From Tardiphaga sp. 709 (GTDB lineage: Bacteria > Pseudomonadota > Alphaproteobacteria > Rhizobiales > Xanthobacteraceae), in contig NZ_CP135529.1 in assembly GCF_032401055.1 (NCBI RefSeq), forward strand, positions 682,001-746,000: DNA of 64,000 nucleotides. The letters are read 5' to 3'. Positions within the stretch are counted from its first letter, which is position 1. Every line of letters begins with the position of its first letter. The notes beneath the pieces are model-generated. The model did no database searches. It was not told where the DNA came from and saw only the letters and a list, made by a program, of their open reading frames with translations. Position numbers and translations under genes: made by a program. This document shows positions 24,656 to 35,535 of this stretch, piece by piece.

Positions 24656-27600
24656 TTACGAATGCGACGTGGCATGCGGGCGCGCTTCTGCTTCGTGCGA
24701 TCCCGGTGCCAGCGGCGCGGCCTGATCGACCGTCGCTTCGCCATGCTGGGTCAGCGGACGGTTGCCTGCCATGGCACGCAGCAGCACATAGAACATCGGC
24801 GTGAAGAAGATGCCGAAGGCCGTGACGCCAATCATGCCGGCGAACACCGCGACACCCATAGCATGACGCATCTCCGAGCCCGCGCCAGTCGACGTCACCA
24901 GCGGCACGACGCCCATGATGAAGGCCAGCGACGTCATCAGGATCGGCCGCAACCGCAGACGACTGGCCTCGATCGCCGCCTGGATCGGTGTCCGCCCGGC
25001 GAACTCCAGCTCGCGGGCAAATTCCACGATCAGGATGGCGTTCTTCGCCGACAGACCCACCAACACGATCAAACCAATCTGGGTGAAGACGTTGTTGTCG
25101 CCCTTGGTCAACCAGACCCCGAACATCGCCGCCAACAAGCCCATCGGCACGATCATGATAATCGACAATGGCAGTGTCAGGCTTTCGTATTGCGCGGCAA
25201 GCACCAGGAACACCAGCAGCATCGCCACCGGAAACACGATCAGCGACGAATTGCCGGCGATGATTTCCTGATAGGTCAGTTCGGTCCACTCGAAGTCGAT
25301 GCCCTTGGGCAGCGTCTCCTTGGCGACACGCGCCACAGCGTCCTGCGCCTGACCGGTGGAATAGCCGGGCGCCGCGCCGCCATTGATGTCGGCCGACAGG
25401 AAACCGTTGTAGCGCATGGCGCGCTCCGGCCCTGCACTTTCCTTGACGCGCAGCAGCGTCGAGAGCGGGATCATCTCGTTGCTGTCAGAGCGAACTTTCA
25501 ACTGGCCAATATCATCGGCCCGCGCCCGGAATTTGGCGTCAGCCTGGACGCGCACCGAATAGGTACGACCGAATTTGTTGAAGTCGTTCACGTAGAGCGA
25601 GCCGAGATAGATCTGCATCGTGTCGAACACCGAAGTGACCGGCACGTTGAGCTGTCGCGCTTTGGTGCGATCGACATCAGCATAGAGCTGCGGCACGTTA
25701 ATCTGATAGCTCGAGAACAGGCCGGCCAGCTCCTTCTGCTGCATCGCCTTGCCGATGAAAGCCTTGGTGGCGTCGTTCAGTGCCTCATAGCCGAGACCGG
25801 CGCGATCCTCGATCTGCAGCTTGAAGCCGCCGATCGTGCCAAGACCCGACACCGGCGGCGGTGGGAACATGGCAATGAAGGCGTCCTGAATGCCGGCAAA
25901 CTTCTTGTTCAGCGACAACGCAATGGCATTTCCGCTCAGGCTCGGATCCTTGCGTTTGTCAAACGCATCCAGGCCGATGAAAACGATGCCGGAGTTGGAC
26001 GAATTGGTAAATCCGTTGATCGACAGACCCGGGAACTGGATCGAATTCTCGACGCCGGGCTCCTTTTGCGCGATCTCGCCCATACGGCGGATCACCTCTT
26101 CGGTACGATCCAGCGTAGCGCCGTCGGGGAGCTGCGCAAACCCGACCAGATACTGCTTGTCCTGACCGGGCACGAACCCCCCGGGACTGCGTGGAACAGA
26201 TAACCGGTGACGCCAATCAGCAGAACGTAGATTCCCATCACCGCCGCGCGGCGCGAGACGACGCGCTTCACGCCGCCGCTATAGGCGTCGGAGCTTCTGG
26301 CAAAGAAGCGATTGAAGCGAACAAAAAACCAGCCGAGCGTCTTATCCATGAAGCGTGTCAACGCATCCTTCGGCGCGTCATGGCCCTTCAGGAGCAGCGC
26401 GGCAAGTGCTGGCGACAGTGTCAGCGAGTTGAAGGCCGAAATCACCGTCGAGATTGCCACCGTCAGCGCGAACTGCTTGTAGAACTGGCCGGTCAGGCCG
26501 GTGATGAAGGCGAGCGGCACGAACACCGCGACCAGCACCAGCGCGATCGCGATGATCGGGCCGGTCACTTCGCGCATGGCCTGATAGGCCGCGCTCTTGG
26601 GATCGAGCCCGCGCTCGATATTGCGCTCGACGTTTTCCACCACGACGATGGCGTCGTCGACGACGATGCCGATCGCCAGCACGAGGCCGAACAGCGTCAG
26701 CGCATTCACCGAAAAGCCGAACACATGCATCACGGCGAAGGTGCCGACCACCGATACCGGCACAGCGATCAACGGAATGATCGAGGCGCGCCATGTCTGC
26801 AGGAACAGGATGACGACGAGCACCACCAGTGCGATGGCTTCAAGCAGTGTATGGATCACCGCCTCGATCGAGGCGCGAACGAATTGCGTGGGGTCGTAGA
26901 CGATGTCGTAGGTGACACCGTCCGGCATATTCTCCTTCAGCTCCTTCATGGTCTTGCGGACATTGTCGGAGATCTGGATCGCATTGGAGCCCGGCGACTG
27001 GAAGATCGGAACCGCCACTGCGGACTTGTTGTTCAGCAGCGAGCGCAGTGCATAATCCGCGGCGCCGAGCTCGATGCGCGCGATGTCGCGCAACCGCACC
27101 ACTTCGCCGTTGTCGCCGTTCTTGACGATGATCTCGCCAAACTCTTCCTCACTCTGCAGGCGCCCCTGCGCATTGATGGAGAGCTGGAGGTCGAGGCCCG
27201 GCTCATTGGGCGAACCGCCTACCTGTCCCGCTGCCGCCTGCACGTTCTGCGCACGGATCTCACGCACGACATCGCCGGGCGACAGACCGCGCTCGGCGAC
27301 CTTCTGCGGGTCGAGCCAGACGCGCATGGAATAATCGCCCGAGCCGAACAGCTGCACCTGGCCGACGCCCTCGATGCGCGCGAGGCGATCCTTGACGTTG
27401 AGCACGGCGTAATTGCGTAGATAGGTCATGTCATAGCGGTCGTTCGGCGACAGCAAGTGAACGACCATGGTGAGGTCAGGCGCGCTCTTGATTGTGGTCA
27501 CGCCTAGCGCACGGACTTCCGCAGGGAGACGCGGCTCGGCCTGCGAAACGCGGTTCTGCACCAGCTGCTGGGCTTTGTCGGGATCGGTGCCGAGGCGGAA

Positions 27601-27885
27601 AGTGACGTTAAGAGTCATCCTGCCGTCGGTGGTCGCCTGGCTGCTCATATAGAGCATGTTCTCGACACCATTGATCTGCTCTTCGATCGGCGTCGAGACC
27701 GTTTCCGCAATCACCTTCGGATTGGCGCCGGGATAATTCGCTGTCACCACCACGGTCGGCGGCGCGACTTCCGGATATTCGGAGATCGGCAGCACCGGCA
27801 TCGACAGCAGGCCGGCGAGAAAAATCACCGTCGACAACACGCCGGCAAAGATCGGGCGATCAATAAAGAATTTTGAAAAGTTCAT
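24656..27885 (-). pseudogene. RND efflux pump inner-membrane subunit (HAE1 type), single-base frame break
   Basis: The ATG at 27885 starts MNFSKFFIDRPIFAGVLSTV, a normal HAE1-RND start. The first part runs to about residue 560 (ending GYLFHAVPGG), then the frame is lost over the six-C run at 26177-26182. One more base gives GGFVPGQDKQYLVGFAQLPD and the rest of the pump, through the second periplasmic porter domain and final membrane helices to the stop at 24656. Restored length about 1076 residues. The charged TM4 pair is visible in GLVLAIGIVVDDAIVVVENV. Partner of the adaptor just upstream; proton-driven multidrug export. Confidence 0.9.
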
Positions 27886-28011
27886 GGCGCTATTCCGTGA
27901 TGATCCAGACCTGCAGGGTGCAAGGGCTCTGCGCGGCCGATCGCTCGACCTCGATGACGTGCTGTGTCTTGGGAAGTGCGCCCTGCCCGCCTGCGGACAG
28001 GACGGTCGTTA

Positions 28012-29220
28012 TCAATTCTGCGCGACGGCCTTGACCGAGGCGAGAGATGCGGCGTTCATCGCCACCATCTCCGGCTTGATGGTCACACCCGGCCGCACGC
28101 GCTGAAGTCCGTTGACGACGATCCGTTCACCAGCTTTCAGGCCGTTGAGGATCACGCGCATGCCATCAACCGAGGGCCCCAGGATCACTTCGCGATATTG
28201 CGCCTTGTCCTTGGCATCGACCACCATGACGAACTTCTTGTTCTGGTCGGTGCCAACTGCCCGCTCGCTGATCAGCAGCGTCTGCTCTGCCTTCGGCTGG
28301 CCCATGGTCAACCGCGCGAACTGGCCCGGCATCAAGCGGCCATCGGCATTGTCGAACATCGCGCGCACGCGCACTGTACCGCTGCGCGGATCGACCTGAT
28401 TATCGATGAATTGCATCTGCCCTTTGATGGGCGTCCCATCGGACACGGTCGTCATATGCACGGGAATGCGATCGATCTCGTTCGGTGTCTTCTCGTCGGC
28501 CAGAGTCTTCAATGCGCGCGACACGACCTGTTCGTCCGCATTGAAGCTGGCATAAACCGGATTGACCGAGACCAAAGTCGTCAGCAGCGGGGAGCTAGGT
28601 CCGGCTGCGATCAGGTTGCCGACGGTGATCTCAACCTTGCCGACACGGCCGGAGACCGGTGCACGGACTTCGGTATAGCTGAGATTGAGCTCGGCGGTCT
28701 TGAGCGCCGCCTGCATCGCTTTCAGGTTGGCTTCTGCCTCGTGGAATGCGTTGACGCGATTGTCGAGGTCACGTTGGGTGATGCTGGAGCTGGTGAGCTG
28801 TTGGCCGCGATCAAAATCGGCCTTGGTGAGGATCAGGCGCGCCCGCGCCGCTGACACCTGCCCCTGAGCGCGATCGACTTCGGTGGCATAGAGCGAAGGA
28901 TCGATCTGTACGAGCAAGTCGTCCTTTTTCACCAGCGCGCCTTCGCGAAAGTGGATCTCCTGAACGGCGCCGGCGACGCGAGAGCGTATCTCCACGCGTT
29001 CGATGGCTTCGAGGCGGCCCGAGAACTCATCCGATGCGGCCGTAGCCTTGGCCTCGACCAGCGCGACGGAGGCTTGAACGGCGGCGGGAACAACAGCGCC
29101 GGACTCGGCTTGAGCTGCCACGCTGGACAGATTCATCAGCGCCGCACCGCCGCCAACGGCGACCGCCACCAACGCGATTCCGGCGCCAAAAGCGATCTTG
29201 CGAGGGAGATTATGTGCCAT
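28012..29220 (-). CDS. RND efflux periplasmic adaptor (membrane fusion protein)
   Basis: 402 residues from ATG 29220, with GGGG seven bases upstream; an ATG at 29232 has no visible ribosome site. A single N-terminal hydrophobic segment is followed by the MFP order: barrel-sandwich half EFSGRLEAIERVEIRSRVAG, lipoyl part GALVKKDDLLVQIDPSLY, coiled-coil helical hairpin (VDRAQGQVSAARARLILTKA), then APVSGRVGKVEITVGNLI and the beta-barrel. It lies 126 bases upstream of the pump gene, and no outer-membrane channel gene is adjacent. Confidence 0.92.
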   Translation of the reverse strand: MAHNLPRKIAFGAGIALVAVAVGGGAALMNLSSVAAQAESGAVVPAAVQASVALVEAKATAASDEFSGRLEAIERVEIRSRVAGAVQEIHFREGALVKKDDLLVQIDPSLYATEVDRAQGQVSAARARLILTKADFDRGQQLTSSSITQRDLDNRVNAFHEAEANLKAMQAALKTAELNLSYTEVRAPVSGRVGKVEITVGNLIAAGPSSPLLTTLVSVNPVYASFNADEQVVSRALKTLADEKTPNEIDRIPVHMTTVSDGTPIKGQMQFIDNQVDPRSGTVRVRAMFDNADGRLMPGQFARLTMGQPKAEQTLLISERAVGTDQNKKFVMVVDAKDKAQYREVILGPSVDGMRVILNGLKAGERIVVNGLQRVRPGVTIKPEMVAMNAASLASVKAVAQN

Positions 29221-29384
29221 TGTGAACCCCATTTAATCTGCGTGGGCCTTGTAAAGCCCTGTCATTTCAGTAGCTAAGCTGTACATTCCGCGTCTGGCCG
29301 GTCCCGCCGGGCATCTCGCTGCAACGCACACATTCGTAACGTCCGGTATAGATGGACTATCGACATCCACTGTCAAGAGACTTA

Positions 29385-29400
29385 TCTACTGAACGGTAGA
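29385..29400. promoter_or_regulatory. Palindrome, likely TetR operator of the RND operon
   Basis: TCTAC-TGAACG-GTAGA lies between the divergent adaptor and TetR genes, just before the TetR ribosome site. TetR regulators with a CTAC...GTAG operator are common. It could repress both directions. Confidence 0.5.
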
Positions 29401-29419
29401 AAACTTTGGAGGGCCCGTC

Positions 29420-30007
29420 GTGGCACTGGGACGTCCTCGTGAATTCGATACCGACACGGCCCTCGACCTCGCGCTGCATGTGTTCTGGCGCAAGGGTTAC
29501 GAAGGCGCGTCGATGGCCGACCTCACCGAAGCCATGGGCATCACCAAGCCAAGTCTCTACGCCGCGTTCGGCAACAAGGAAGATCTGTTCCGCAAAGCAC
29601 TGGATCGCTACGTCGATGGCCCCGGCGGCTATTTCCGCACCGGCCTGGAGAAACCCACGGCCCGCGAAGCGGTCGAGCATATCTTCTACGAATCCGTCGA
29701 GGCGGTGACTGATCCCAAGAATCCCGGCTGTCTCGCGGTCCAAGGCGCGCTCTGCTGCGGCGATGCCGCAGAGACGATCAAGCAGGAACTGATGGCGCGC
29801 CGCTCGAAGAGCGAGGGCGATCTGCGCCTTCGCTTCACACGCGCCCTCGCCGAAGGCGATTTGCCAGCCGACGCGGATGCCGGCGATCTCGCGCGCTACG
29901 TGTCGGCCATCCTGCAGGGCATGGCCGTGCAAGCGGCAGGCGGCGCACCGCGCGAGCAATTGCGAAAACTCGCCGACATGGCCATGCGCAGCTGGCCTCC
30001 GGTCTGA
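29420..30007 (+). CDS. TetR/AcrR regulator of the RND operon
   Basis: 195 residues from a GTG at 29420 preceded by TTGGAGG. The DNA-binding domain is GRPREFDTDTALDLALHVFW, then GYEGASMADLTEAMGITKPS and LYAAFGNKEDLFRKALDRYV. The core PGCLAVQGALCCGDAAETIK holds a Cys trio (C-x-x-x-x-x-x-x-CC), typical of the YxaF/AcrR subgroup. Divergent orientation and the palindrome at 29385 support control of the efflux genes. Confidence 0.88.
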   Translation: MALGRPREFDTDTALDLALHVFWRKGYEGASMADLTEAMGITKPSLYAAFGNKEDLFRKALDRYVDGPGGYFRTGLEKPTAREAVEHIFYESVEAVTDPKNPGCLAVQGALCCGDAAETIKQELMARRSKSEGDLRLRFTRALAEGDLPADADAGDLARYVSAILQGMAVQAAGGAPREQLRKLADMAMRSWPPV

Positions 30008-30167
30008 GCCGTCGGCCTGCATTCGCGCTGAAGTCGCACAGCCGGCCTATTGTCCGCTGACAGCCACTCTATCGAAACGCCTCTCGACAGTTTGATGACC
30101 GAGGGGCGCAATGCTGCCTCCCCCGCGAGGCGGTCGCCAAATCGCTGAGGTCGTGGCACATCTCCTG

Positions 30168-30184
30168 ATATTGCATCGCAATAT
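30168..30184. promoter_or_regulatory. 17-bp palindrome upstream of the MFS gene
   Basis: ATATTGC-ATC-GCAATAT is a perfect inverted repeat located 9 bases before the AGGAG ribosome site of the next gene. Probable binding site of an unidentified repressor. The rest of 30008-30204 shows nothing else. Confidence 0.5.
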
Positions 30185-30204
30185 TTCCGCTCAGGAGAAT
30201 ACCC

Positions 30205-31380
30205 ATCCGACTATCCCTTCCTATTCTCGCATTGGCTGCGGCATCTTTCGGCATCGGCACGACCGAGTTCGTCATCATGGGCCTGCTGCCCGACGTCGCG
30301 CGCAGCCTGTCGGTGACCATCCCGCAAGCCGGCTATCTCGTGTCGGGTTATGCATTGGGCGTCGTGATAGGAGCGCCTATCGTGGCGATGGCCACCGCGG
30401 GCATTCCCCGCAAAACGGCGCTGCTCGCGCTGATGGCACTGTTCACGATCGGCAATATCGGCTGCGCCCTTGCGCCGGATTACTGGCTGCTGATGACCGC
30501 ACGTGTGGTCACTGCGTTTGCCCATGGCGCGTTCTTCGGAATTGGCGCCGTTGTTGCCAGCAATCTGGTGCCGCGTGAGCAGCGCACCCAGGCCGTATCG
30601 CTGATGTTTGCGGGACTCACACTCGCCAATGTGCTGGGCGTGCCATTCGGCACCGCGCTGGGACAGGCCGCCGGTTGGCGCGTTGCGTTCTGGGCGGTCG
30701 TGGTGATCGGTATCGTCGCGTTCCTCGCAATCACGCGTTTCGTTCCATCGGGCATGCCGGGCGCGCGCGGCGGACTGGCGAAAGAGTTTCGCGCCTTGGG
30801 CCGCTGGCCGGTGCTGCTGCCGATGCTGATCTCGACCATGGCTTCAGTCAGCATGTTCAGCCTGTTCACTTACATCACGCCGCTGCTCGAAGAGGTCACC
30901 GGCCTCACGCCGCATGGCGTCACCGGGGCACTGCTGGCAATCGGCGTCGGCCTCACCATCGGCAATCTGATCGGCGGTCGCCTCGCCGACCGCAACCTGC
31001 TCTCGACCATCATTGGCGCATTCATCTGTCTCGTCATTGTGCTCGGCGCGCTTGCGCTTGTGGTGCACATGGCGCTCCCGACGCTCGTGCTGCTGATCCT
31101 GTGGGGCGGTATCGCCTTTGCGCTGGTCTCGCCGCTGCAGATCTGGGTGGTCGATGCGGCCACGGACGCGCCGAACCTCGCCTCGACCCTGAACCAGGGC
31201 GCGTTCAATCTCGGCAACGCCACCGGCGCATGGATCGGCGGCGTGGCGTTGAATGCCGGTATGCATTATGCGCAGCTTCCGCTGCTCGCGGCGCTCGTCG
31301 CGATGGCCGGGCTTGGGCTCACGCTGAGCAGCTTCATTGACCGCCGGATCTTGCCGGCGCAAATCAGTCCGGCAGAATAG
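30205..31380 (+). CDS. MFS exporter, AraJ/arabinose-efflux type
   Basis: About 391 residues if translation begins at the ATC of 30205, which stands seven bases after AGGAG and gives xRLSLPILALAAASFGIGTT, the expected start of this DHA1 family (normally MRLSLPILAL...). No ATG or GTG fits; a TTG at 30232 would remove part of helix 1. Twelve helices, with motif A region GVVIGAPIVAMATAGIPRKT and motif C LANVLGVPFGTALGQAAGWR. Probable proton-driven drug or sugar efflux. Followed closely by a second MFS gene. Confidence 0.88.
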   Translation: MRLSLPILALAAASFGIGTTEFVIMGLLPDVARSLSVTIPQAGYLVSGYALGVVIGAPIVAMATAGIPRKTALLALMALFTIGNIGCALAPDYWLLMTARVVTAFAHGAFFGIGAVVASNLVPREQRTQAVSLMFAGLTLANVLGVPFGTALGQAAGWRVAFWAVVVIGIVAFLAITRFVPSGMPGARGGLAKEFRALGRWPVLLPMLISTMASVSMFSLFTYITPLLEEVTGLTPHGVTGALLAIGVGLTIGNLIGGRLADRNLLSTIIGAFICLVIVLGALALVVHMALPTLVLLILWGGIAFALVSPLQIWVVDAATDAPNLASTLNQGAFNLGNATGAWIGGVALNAGMHYAQLPLLAALVAMAGLGLTLSSFIDRRILPAQISPAE

Positions 31381-31426
31381 CGCCGCGACCGCATCAGCTC
31401 GTTCTCGCATATTCAAGGAATCGATT

Positions 31427-32612
31427 TTGGCCCTCAGGCGCGACAGTTTCATTGCCACCGCTGTCGATCGACATGGGATTGCCGGGCCTCCCCGCGATCG
31501 AGGCGAGTTTCGCTGATGCCGCGGGACGCGGGCCGCTGACACTCAGCCTGTTTCTGGCGGGCTTTGCGATCTCGCCGCTGATCTGCGGGCCCCTCGCAGA
31601 CCGCTTCGGCCGACGCGCGACCTTGCTGGATGGACTGCTGCTATTCTCGATCGCGGCCGGCGCCTGCGCGCTCGCGCCATCCTTCACCGTGCTGCTCGCG
31701 TTTCGATTGCTGCAAGGTCTCGCTGCAGGCGCCTGTGCCATCCTGCCCTTCGCCATCGTGCGCGACCTGTTCGAACACGGCACCGCGCGCCACAAGCTGT
31801 CGCAGATCGCCGCGGTACTCGGCATCGCTCCGATGATCGCGCCGGTACTGGGCGGCTGGGTGATGACCGTTAGCGACTGGCGCACCATCTATGCCGCGCA
31901 GGCCGCCGTCGGCCTGATCCTGTTGATCGTCGGCGCCATCAGCCTCGAGGAATCCCAGCCGGTCGAGAAACGCCGCTCGCTCAACCCTAAGCAACTGATC
32001 GAGAGCTACCGCATGGTGCTGTCCGATCGCATCTTCGTCGGCTTCTCCCTGCTCTACGCCTTCGCCTTTGCCTGCATGTTCGCCTTCATCTCGGGCGCAC
32101 CGTCGGTATTGATCGGCAGCCTCGGCCTCTCCACAACGATGTTTGCGCTGCTGTTCGGGCTGACCTCCTGCGGCGTGCTGGTTGCCTCGCTGATCAGCGG
32201 GAGCCTGGGCCGCCGCCATGTGGCCTCACGCAAGATCATCATGGCCGGTCTGCTGATGATGATCGCCAGCGCCGTTGCAGCAGTCGCTCTGGTGCCAGCA
32301 AGCGCCGTCACGACGCTGTCGTTAATGCCGCTGATGGCGCTCACGATCTTTTCCTTTGGCCTGCTCGCACCGAGCACCAATCACGAAGCCTTGCAGAACC
32401 TGCCGCATGTGGCAGGCGCGGCAGCCGGCGTGATGCGATGTATGCAGATGGTCATGGGCGCCTTCGCCAGCGCCATGATCGCGGTGTTCGAACCGTTCGG
32501 GCATCCGGCGCTGGTGATGACCGGCCTGATGGCCGGCATGGCGCTCGCCGCCGGCGCGATCTATCTGTGGCTATTACCCAAGGCCAATTCCGGGCAGGAT
32601 CATCGCGCGTAA
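31427..32612 (+). pseudogene. Bcr/CflA-type drug MFS exporter with damaged N-terminus
   Basis: From 31452 the frame reads LPPLSIDMGLPGLPAIEASF and continues as a complete Bcr/CflA transporter (LADRFGRRATLLDGLLLFSI; WVMTVSDWRTIYAAQ; last helix IYLWLLPK). In another frame, from a TTG at 31427 behind AAGGA, the DNA reads LALRRDSFIATA, the usual first residues of this family. The two segments normally join through about ten hydrophobic residues, so a small out-of-frame deletion near 31452-31460 seems to have removed part of helix 1. A TTG start at 31452 might still give a shortened protein of 386 residues. Confidence 0.75.
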
Positions 32613-32624
32613 CAGGAGTCTCCC

Positions 32625-33305
32625 ATGGACGGAAAGATCGTTGTCATCACCGGAGCGTCCGGCGCGCTGGGTCAGGTCGTGCTCGAACGCGCCGTTGCGA
32701 GCGGTGCAACCATTGCCGCCATCGACCATTCCGCCAGGACGCCGGCCTCAACGCCAGATCGGTTACAGATCGGCGGCGTCGACCTCTCCGATGCCGCGCA
32801 AGCCGACGCCGCCATCGCTGCGGTGGTCAAACAATTCGGCAAGATCGATGTGCTGATCAACATCGCAGGCGCGTTCGCCTTCGAGAATGTCGCTGACGGC
32901 AGCAACAAGAGCTGGGAGACCATGCATCGGCTCAACCTGCTCACCGCCCTCAATGCCTCGCGCGCGGCAATCCCGCATCTGACGGCGTCGAAGGCCGGAC
33001 GGATCATCAATATCGGTGCGATGGGTGCGCTACAGGCCGGCGCCGGCATGGGACCTTACGCCGCCTCGAAGGCTGGCGTGCATCGGCTGACGGAAACGCT
33101 CGCCGCCGAGCTGAAGGGCAAGGTTACGGTCAATGCCGTATTGCCTTCGACCATTGATACACCGGCAAACCGACGCGACATGGCCAATGCGGATTTTTCG
33201 AAATGGGTCACGCCGGACGAACTCGCCAGCGTGATCCTGTTTTTGGCCAGCGATGCGGCGAGTGCGGTGACCGGCGCGCTGCTGCCGGTAAGCGGACGGG
33301 TTTAG
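32625..33305 (+). CDS. Short-chain dehydrogenase/reductase
   Basis: 226 residues. The cofactor loop TGASGALG follows strand 1 (KIVVIT), the NNAG-equivalent is INIAGAF, and the catalytic pair is YAASK with upstream IGAMGAL carrying a non-Ser residue near the usual catalytic Ser position. The end VTGALLPVSGRV is normal. It starts 13 bases after the exporter stop with AGGAG, so it is in the same operon. Substrate unknown. Confidence 0.88.
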   Translation: MDGKIVVITGASGALGQVVLERAVASGATIAAIDHSARTPASTPDRLQIGGVDLSDAAQADAAIAAVVKQFGKIDVLINIAGAFAFENVADGSNKSWETMHRLNLLTALNASRAAIPHLTASKAGRIINIGAMGALQAGAGMGPYAASKAGVHRLTETLAAELKGKVTVNAVLPSTIDTPANRRDMANADFSKWVTPDELASVILFLASDAASAVTGALLPVSGRV

Positions 33306-33328
33306 CCACTATTTGTCCCACGCTCCGC

Positions 33329-33434
33329 CCTCATCCTGAGGAGCGGCCGCTTGGCCGCGTCTCGAAGGATGATTGCATATCACCAACTCATGGTTCGAGA
33401 CGCGCGCTAAAGTAGCGCGCTCCTCACCATGAGG
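33329..33434. repeat. Long intergenic inverted repeat of Bradyrhizobium type
   Basis: CCTCATCCTGAGGAGCG at the left pairs imperfectly with CGCTCCTCACCATGAGG at the right, and inner arms GCGTCTCGAAGG / GGTTCGAGACGCG continue the pairing around a central ATTGCATATCACC. This is a well-known dispersed element in the group. It separates the convergent SDR and helicase genes and can serve as a terminator. Confidence 0.85.
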
Positions 33435-33446
33435 TCGGAGCCCAGA

Positions 33447-35535
33447 CTACCCGGCGTTGCCCCAGACCTTTTTCTTCTTGCCGAAAGCCGGCTTGGCAGC
33501 TGGCGCACCGCCATCGCGCTTGGCCTTGGCGACGTAAGGCGCCTTGTCGCTGCGGGGCTTCTTGTCGAATTTCGGCTTGCCTTCGTAACGCGTGTCTTCA
33601 CCGCGAGGCTTGCTGTAGGCCGGCTTGTCGGCGCGCACCGGATCGTATTTGGGCTTGCCTTCATACTTCGGCTTGTCGTCGAAACGCGGTTTGCCCTCGT
33701 AGCGCGGCTTGTCGCCCTGATAAGGCTTGTCGCTCTTCGGCTTGTCCTTCCAGGACTTCTCCTTATAGGCACCCTTGTCCTTGAAGTCCGGACGGTCGCC
33801 GTCGGATCTGAAGCTGGGCTTGCGCGGGCGCTTATTGGAATAGTCGCGATCTTCCGGCGCCGTACGGCTCGATGCGACCGCGCCTTCCGGACCGTTAGCT
33901 AGCGGCTCGATGTGGATATTGTCTTCCTTGTCCGGACGCTTGATCATGGTCGCGAACTTCTCCGCCGCGGCTGCCGAAATCTCGAATTCCGAATTACCGT
34001 CATAGATCTTGATAGCGCCGATATCGGCCTTCTCGATGCCGCCGCGACGGCAGATCATCGGCAGCAACCAACGCGCTTCGGCATTCTTCTGCCGGCCGAT
34101 GGCGACGCGGAACCACTTGGCACCCTCACCCATCGGTTCGCTCTTTTTCGGGGTCTTGCGGACCGGCGCGCCTTCTTCGTCCCGGCGACGGCTGCCTGGG
34201 CGATCCTCGCGACCGCGGAACGTGCCGGGATCCTGCACATCTTCAGGCGACGGCAGACGCGAGCGATACAGCCGAGCCAGCGCCGCTGCGATCTCCTCGG
34301 CCGAACGCTCGGCGAGCATCGCACGCGCCAGCGTCAGATCGTCCTCGGTAGACTCTTCAGTGAACAACGTGTCCTGCAGCATGCGCTGCTGATCGAGCAC
34401 GCGGATTTCCTCGACGGTCGGTGCCGATCCCCAGACGGCATCGGTGCCGGCGAGATTGAGCAGCATCTCGGCACGGCGACGGCGCGACGGCGGCACCAGC
34501 AGAACGCTGACGCCCTTGCGGCCGGCACGGCCAGTACGACCCGAGCGATGCTGCATCACTTCGGGATCGTTCGGCAGATCGGAGTGAATGACGAGGCCGA
34601 GATCTCGGAAGATCGATACCGCGCGCAGCCACGTCGGTGGCGACGCAAACGCGTGCGCGACCGTCACGCAGCGCCTGCAGCGCATGGGTGCGCTCGTTCT
34701 GGGACAGCTCGCCCGAGAGAGCGACAACCGAGAAGCCGCGCTCCAGCAGGACGGTCTGCAGGTGGTTCACCGCATTACGCGTGTTGCAGAACACGATGCT
34801 GCTCGGCGATTCAAAATAGCGCAGCACGTTGACGACCGCATGTTCGACGTCGTTCGGCGAAATCCGGATCGCGCGATATTCGATATCGGAGTGGCCGCCT
34901 TCGGTGCCGGCGACTTCGACGCGGAACGCCTGCTGCTGATACTGCTTGGCCAGATTGGCGATGCCGCGCGGCAGCGTTGCCGAGAACAGCAGCGTACGGC
35001 GGGATGCCGGCGTGGTCTTGAGAATGAACTCCATGTCCTCGCGAAAGCCCATGTCGAGCATTTCGTCGGCTTCATCGAGTACCACGGCCTTCAGTTCGGA
35101 GACGTCGAGACGGTTGCGACGCAGATGGTCGCATAGACGTCCGGGCGTACCGACGACGATATGCGCGCCTGCGGCCAGTTCGCGCTGCTCCTTGCGCGGA
35201 TCCATGCCACCGACGCAGGAAACGACACGCGCGCCCGCATATTGATAGAGCCAGGTCAGTTCGCCATGCACCTGCAGCGCAAGCTCGCGCGTCGGCGCGA
35301 CGATCAGCGCCAGCGGCGATCCAGCCTTCGGCAGCTTCTCCGCGCCTTCGAGCAGATTTTCGGCGATCGCCAGACCATAAGCGACGGTCTTGCCGGAGCC
35401 AGTCTGCGCCGACACGAGAAGATCGCGACCGACAGCATCGTCAGCGAGGACGGCGGCCTGGACGGGGGTGGATTCATTGTAGTTGCGCTCAGCCAACGCG
35501 CGGGCGAGCGACGGACCAGTCGAAAGAAATGACAC
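33447..35535 (-). pseudogene. DEAD-box RNA helicase with DbpA RNA-binding domain, single-base frame break
   Basis: ATG at 35535 (MSFLSTGPSLARALAERNYN). Helicase motifs are intact: Q motif, SAQTGSGKT (I), APTREL (Ia), DEAD in VVLDEADEMLDMG (II), SAT in LLFSATLP (III). At ARGIDLP (position about 34604) an extra base breaks the frame; removing it gives DLGLVIHSDLPNDPEVMQHR and SGRTGRAGRKG (VI), then the DbpA domain (WFRVAIGRQKNAEARWLLPM) and a long basic repetitive tail of KP/KF/DK units. Restored length about 695 residues. Role: ribosome assembly or cold adaptation. Confidence 0.9.

Noticed and set aside
24662-26203. 513-codon plus-strand open frame across the RND pump
   Set aside because: Antisense of conserved pump sequence; the translation is His/Gln/Arg-rich nonsense.
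33329-33434. Possible CRISPR unit from repeated GAGGAGCG/CGCTCCTC words
   Set aside because: Only one inverted pair, no regularly spaced direct repeats and no cas genes.
33447-34350. Repetitive KP/DK/KF-rich helicase tail as a separate gene or repeat
   Set aside because: It is in frame with the DbpA domain after the single-base correction and is typical of basic tails of RNA helicases.
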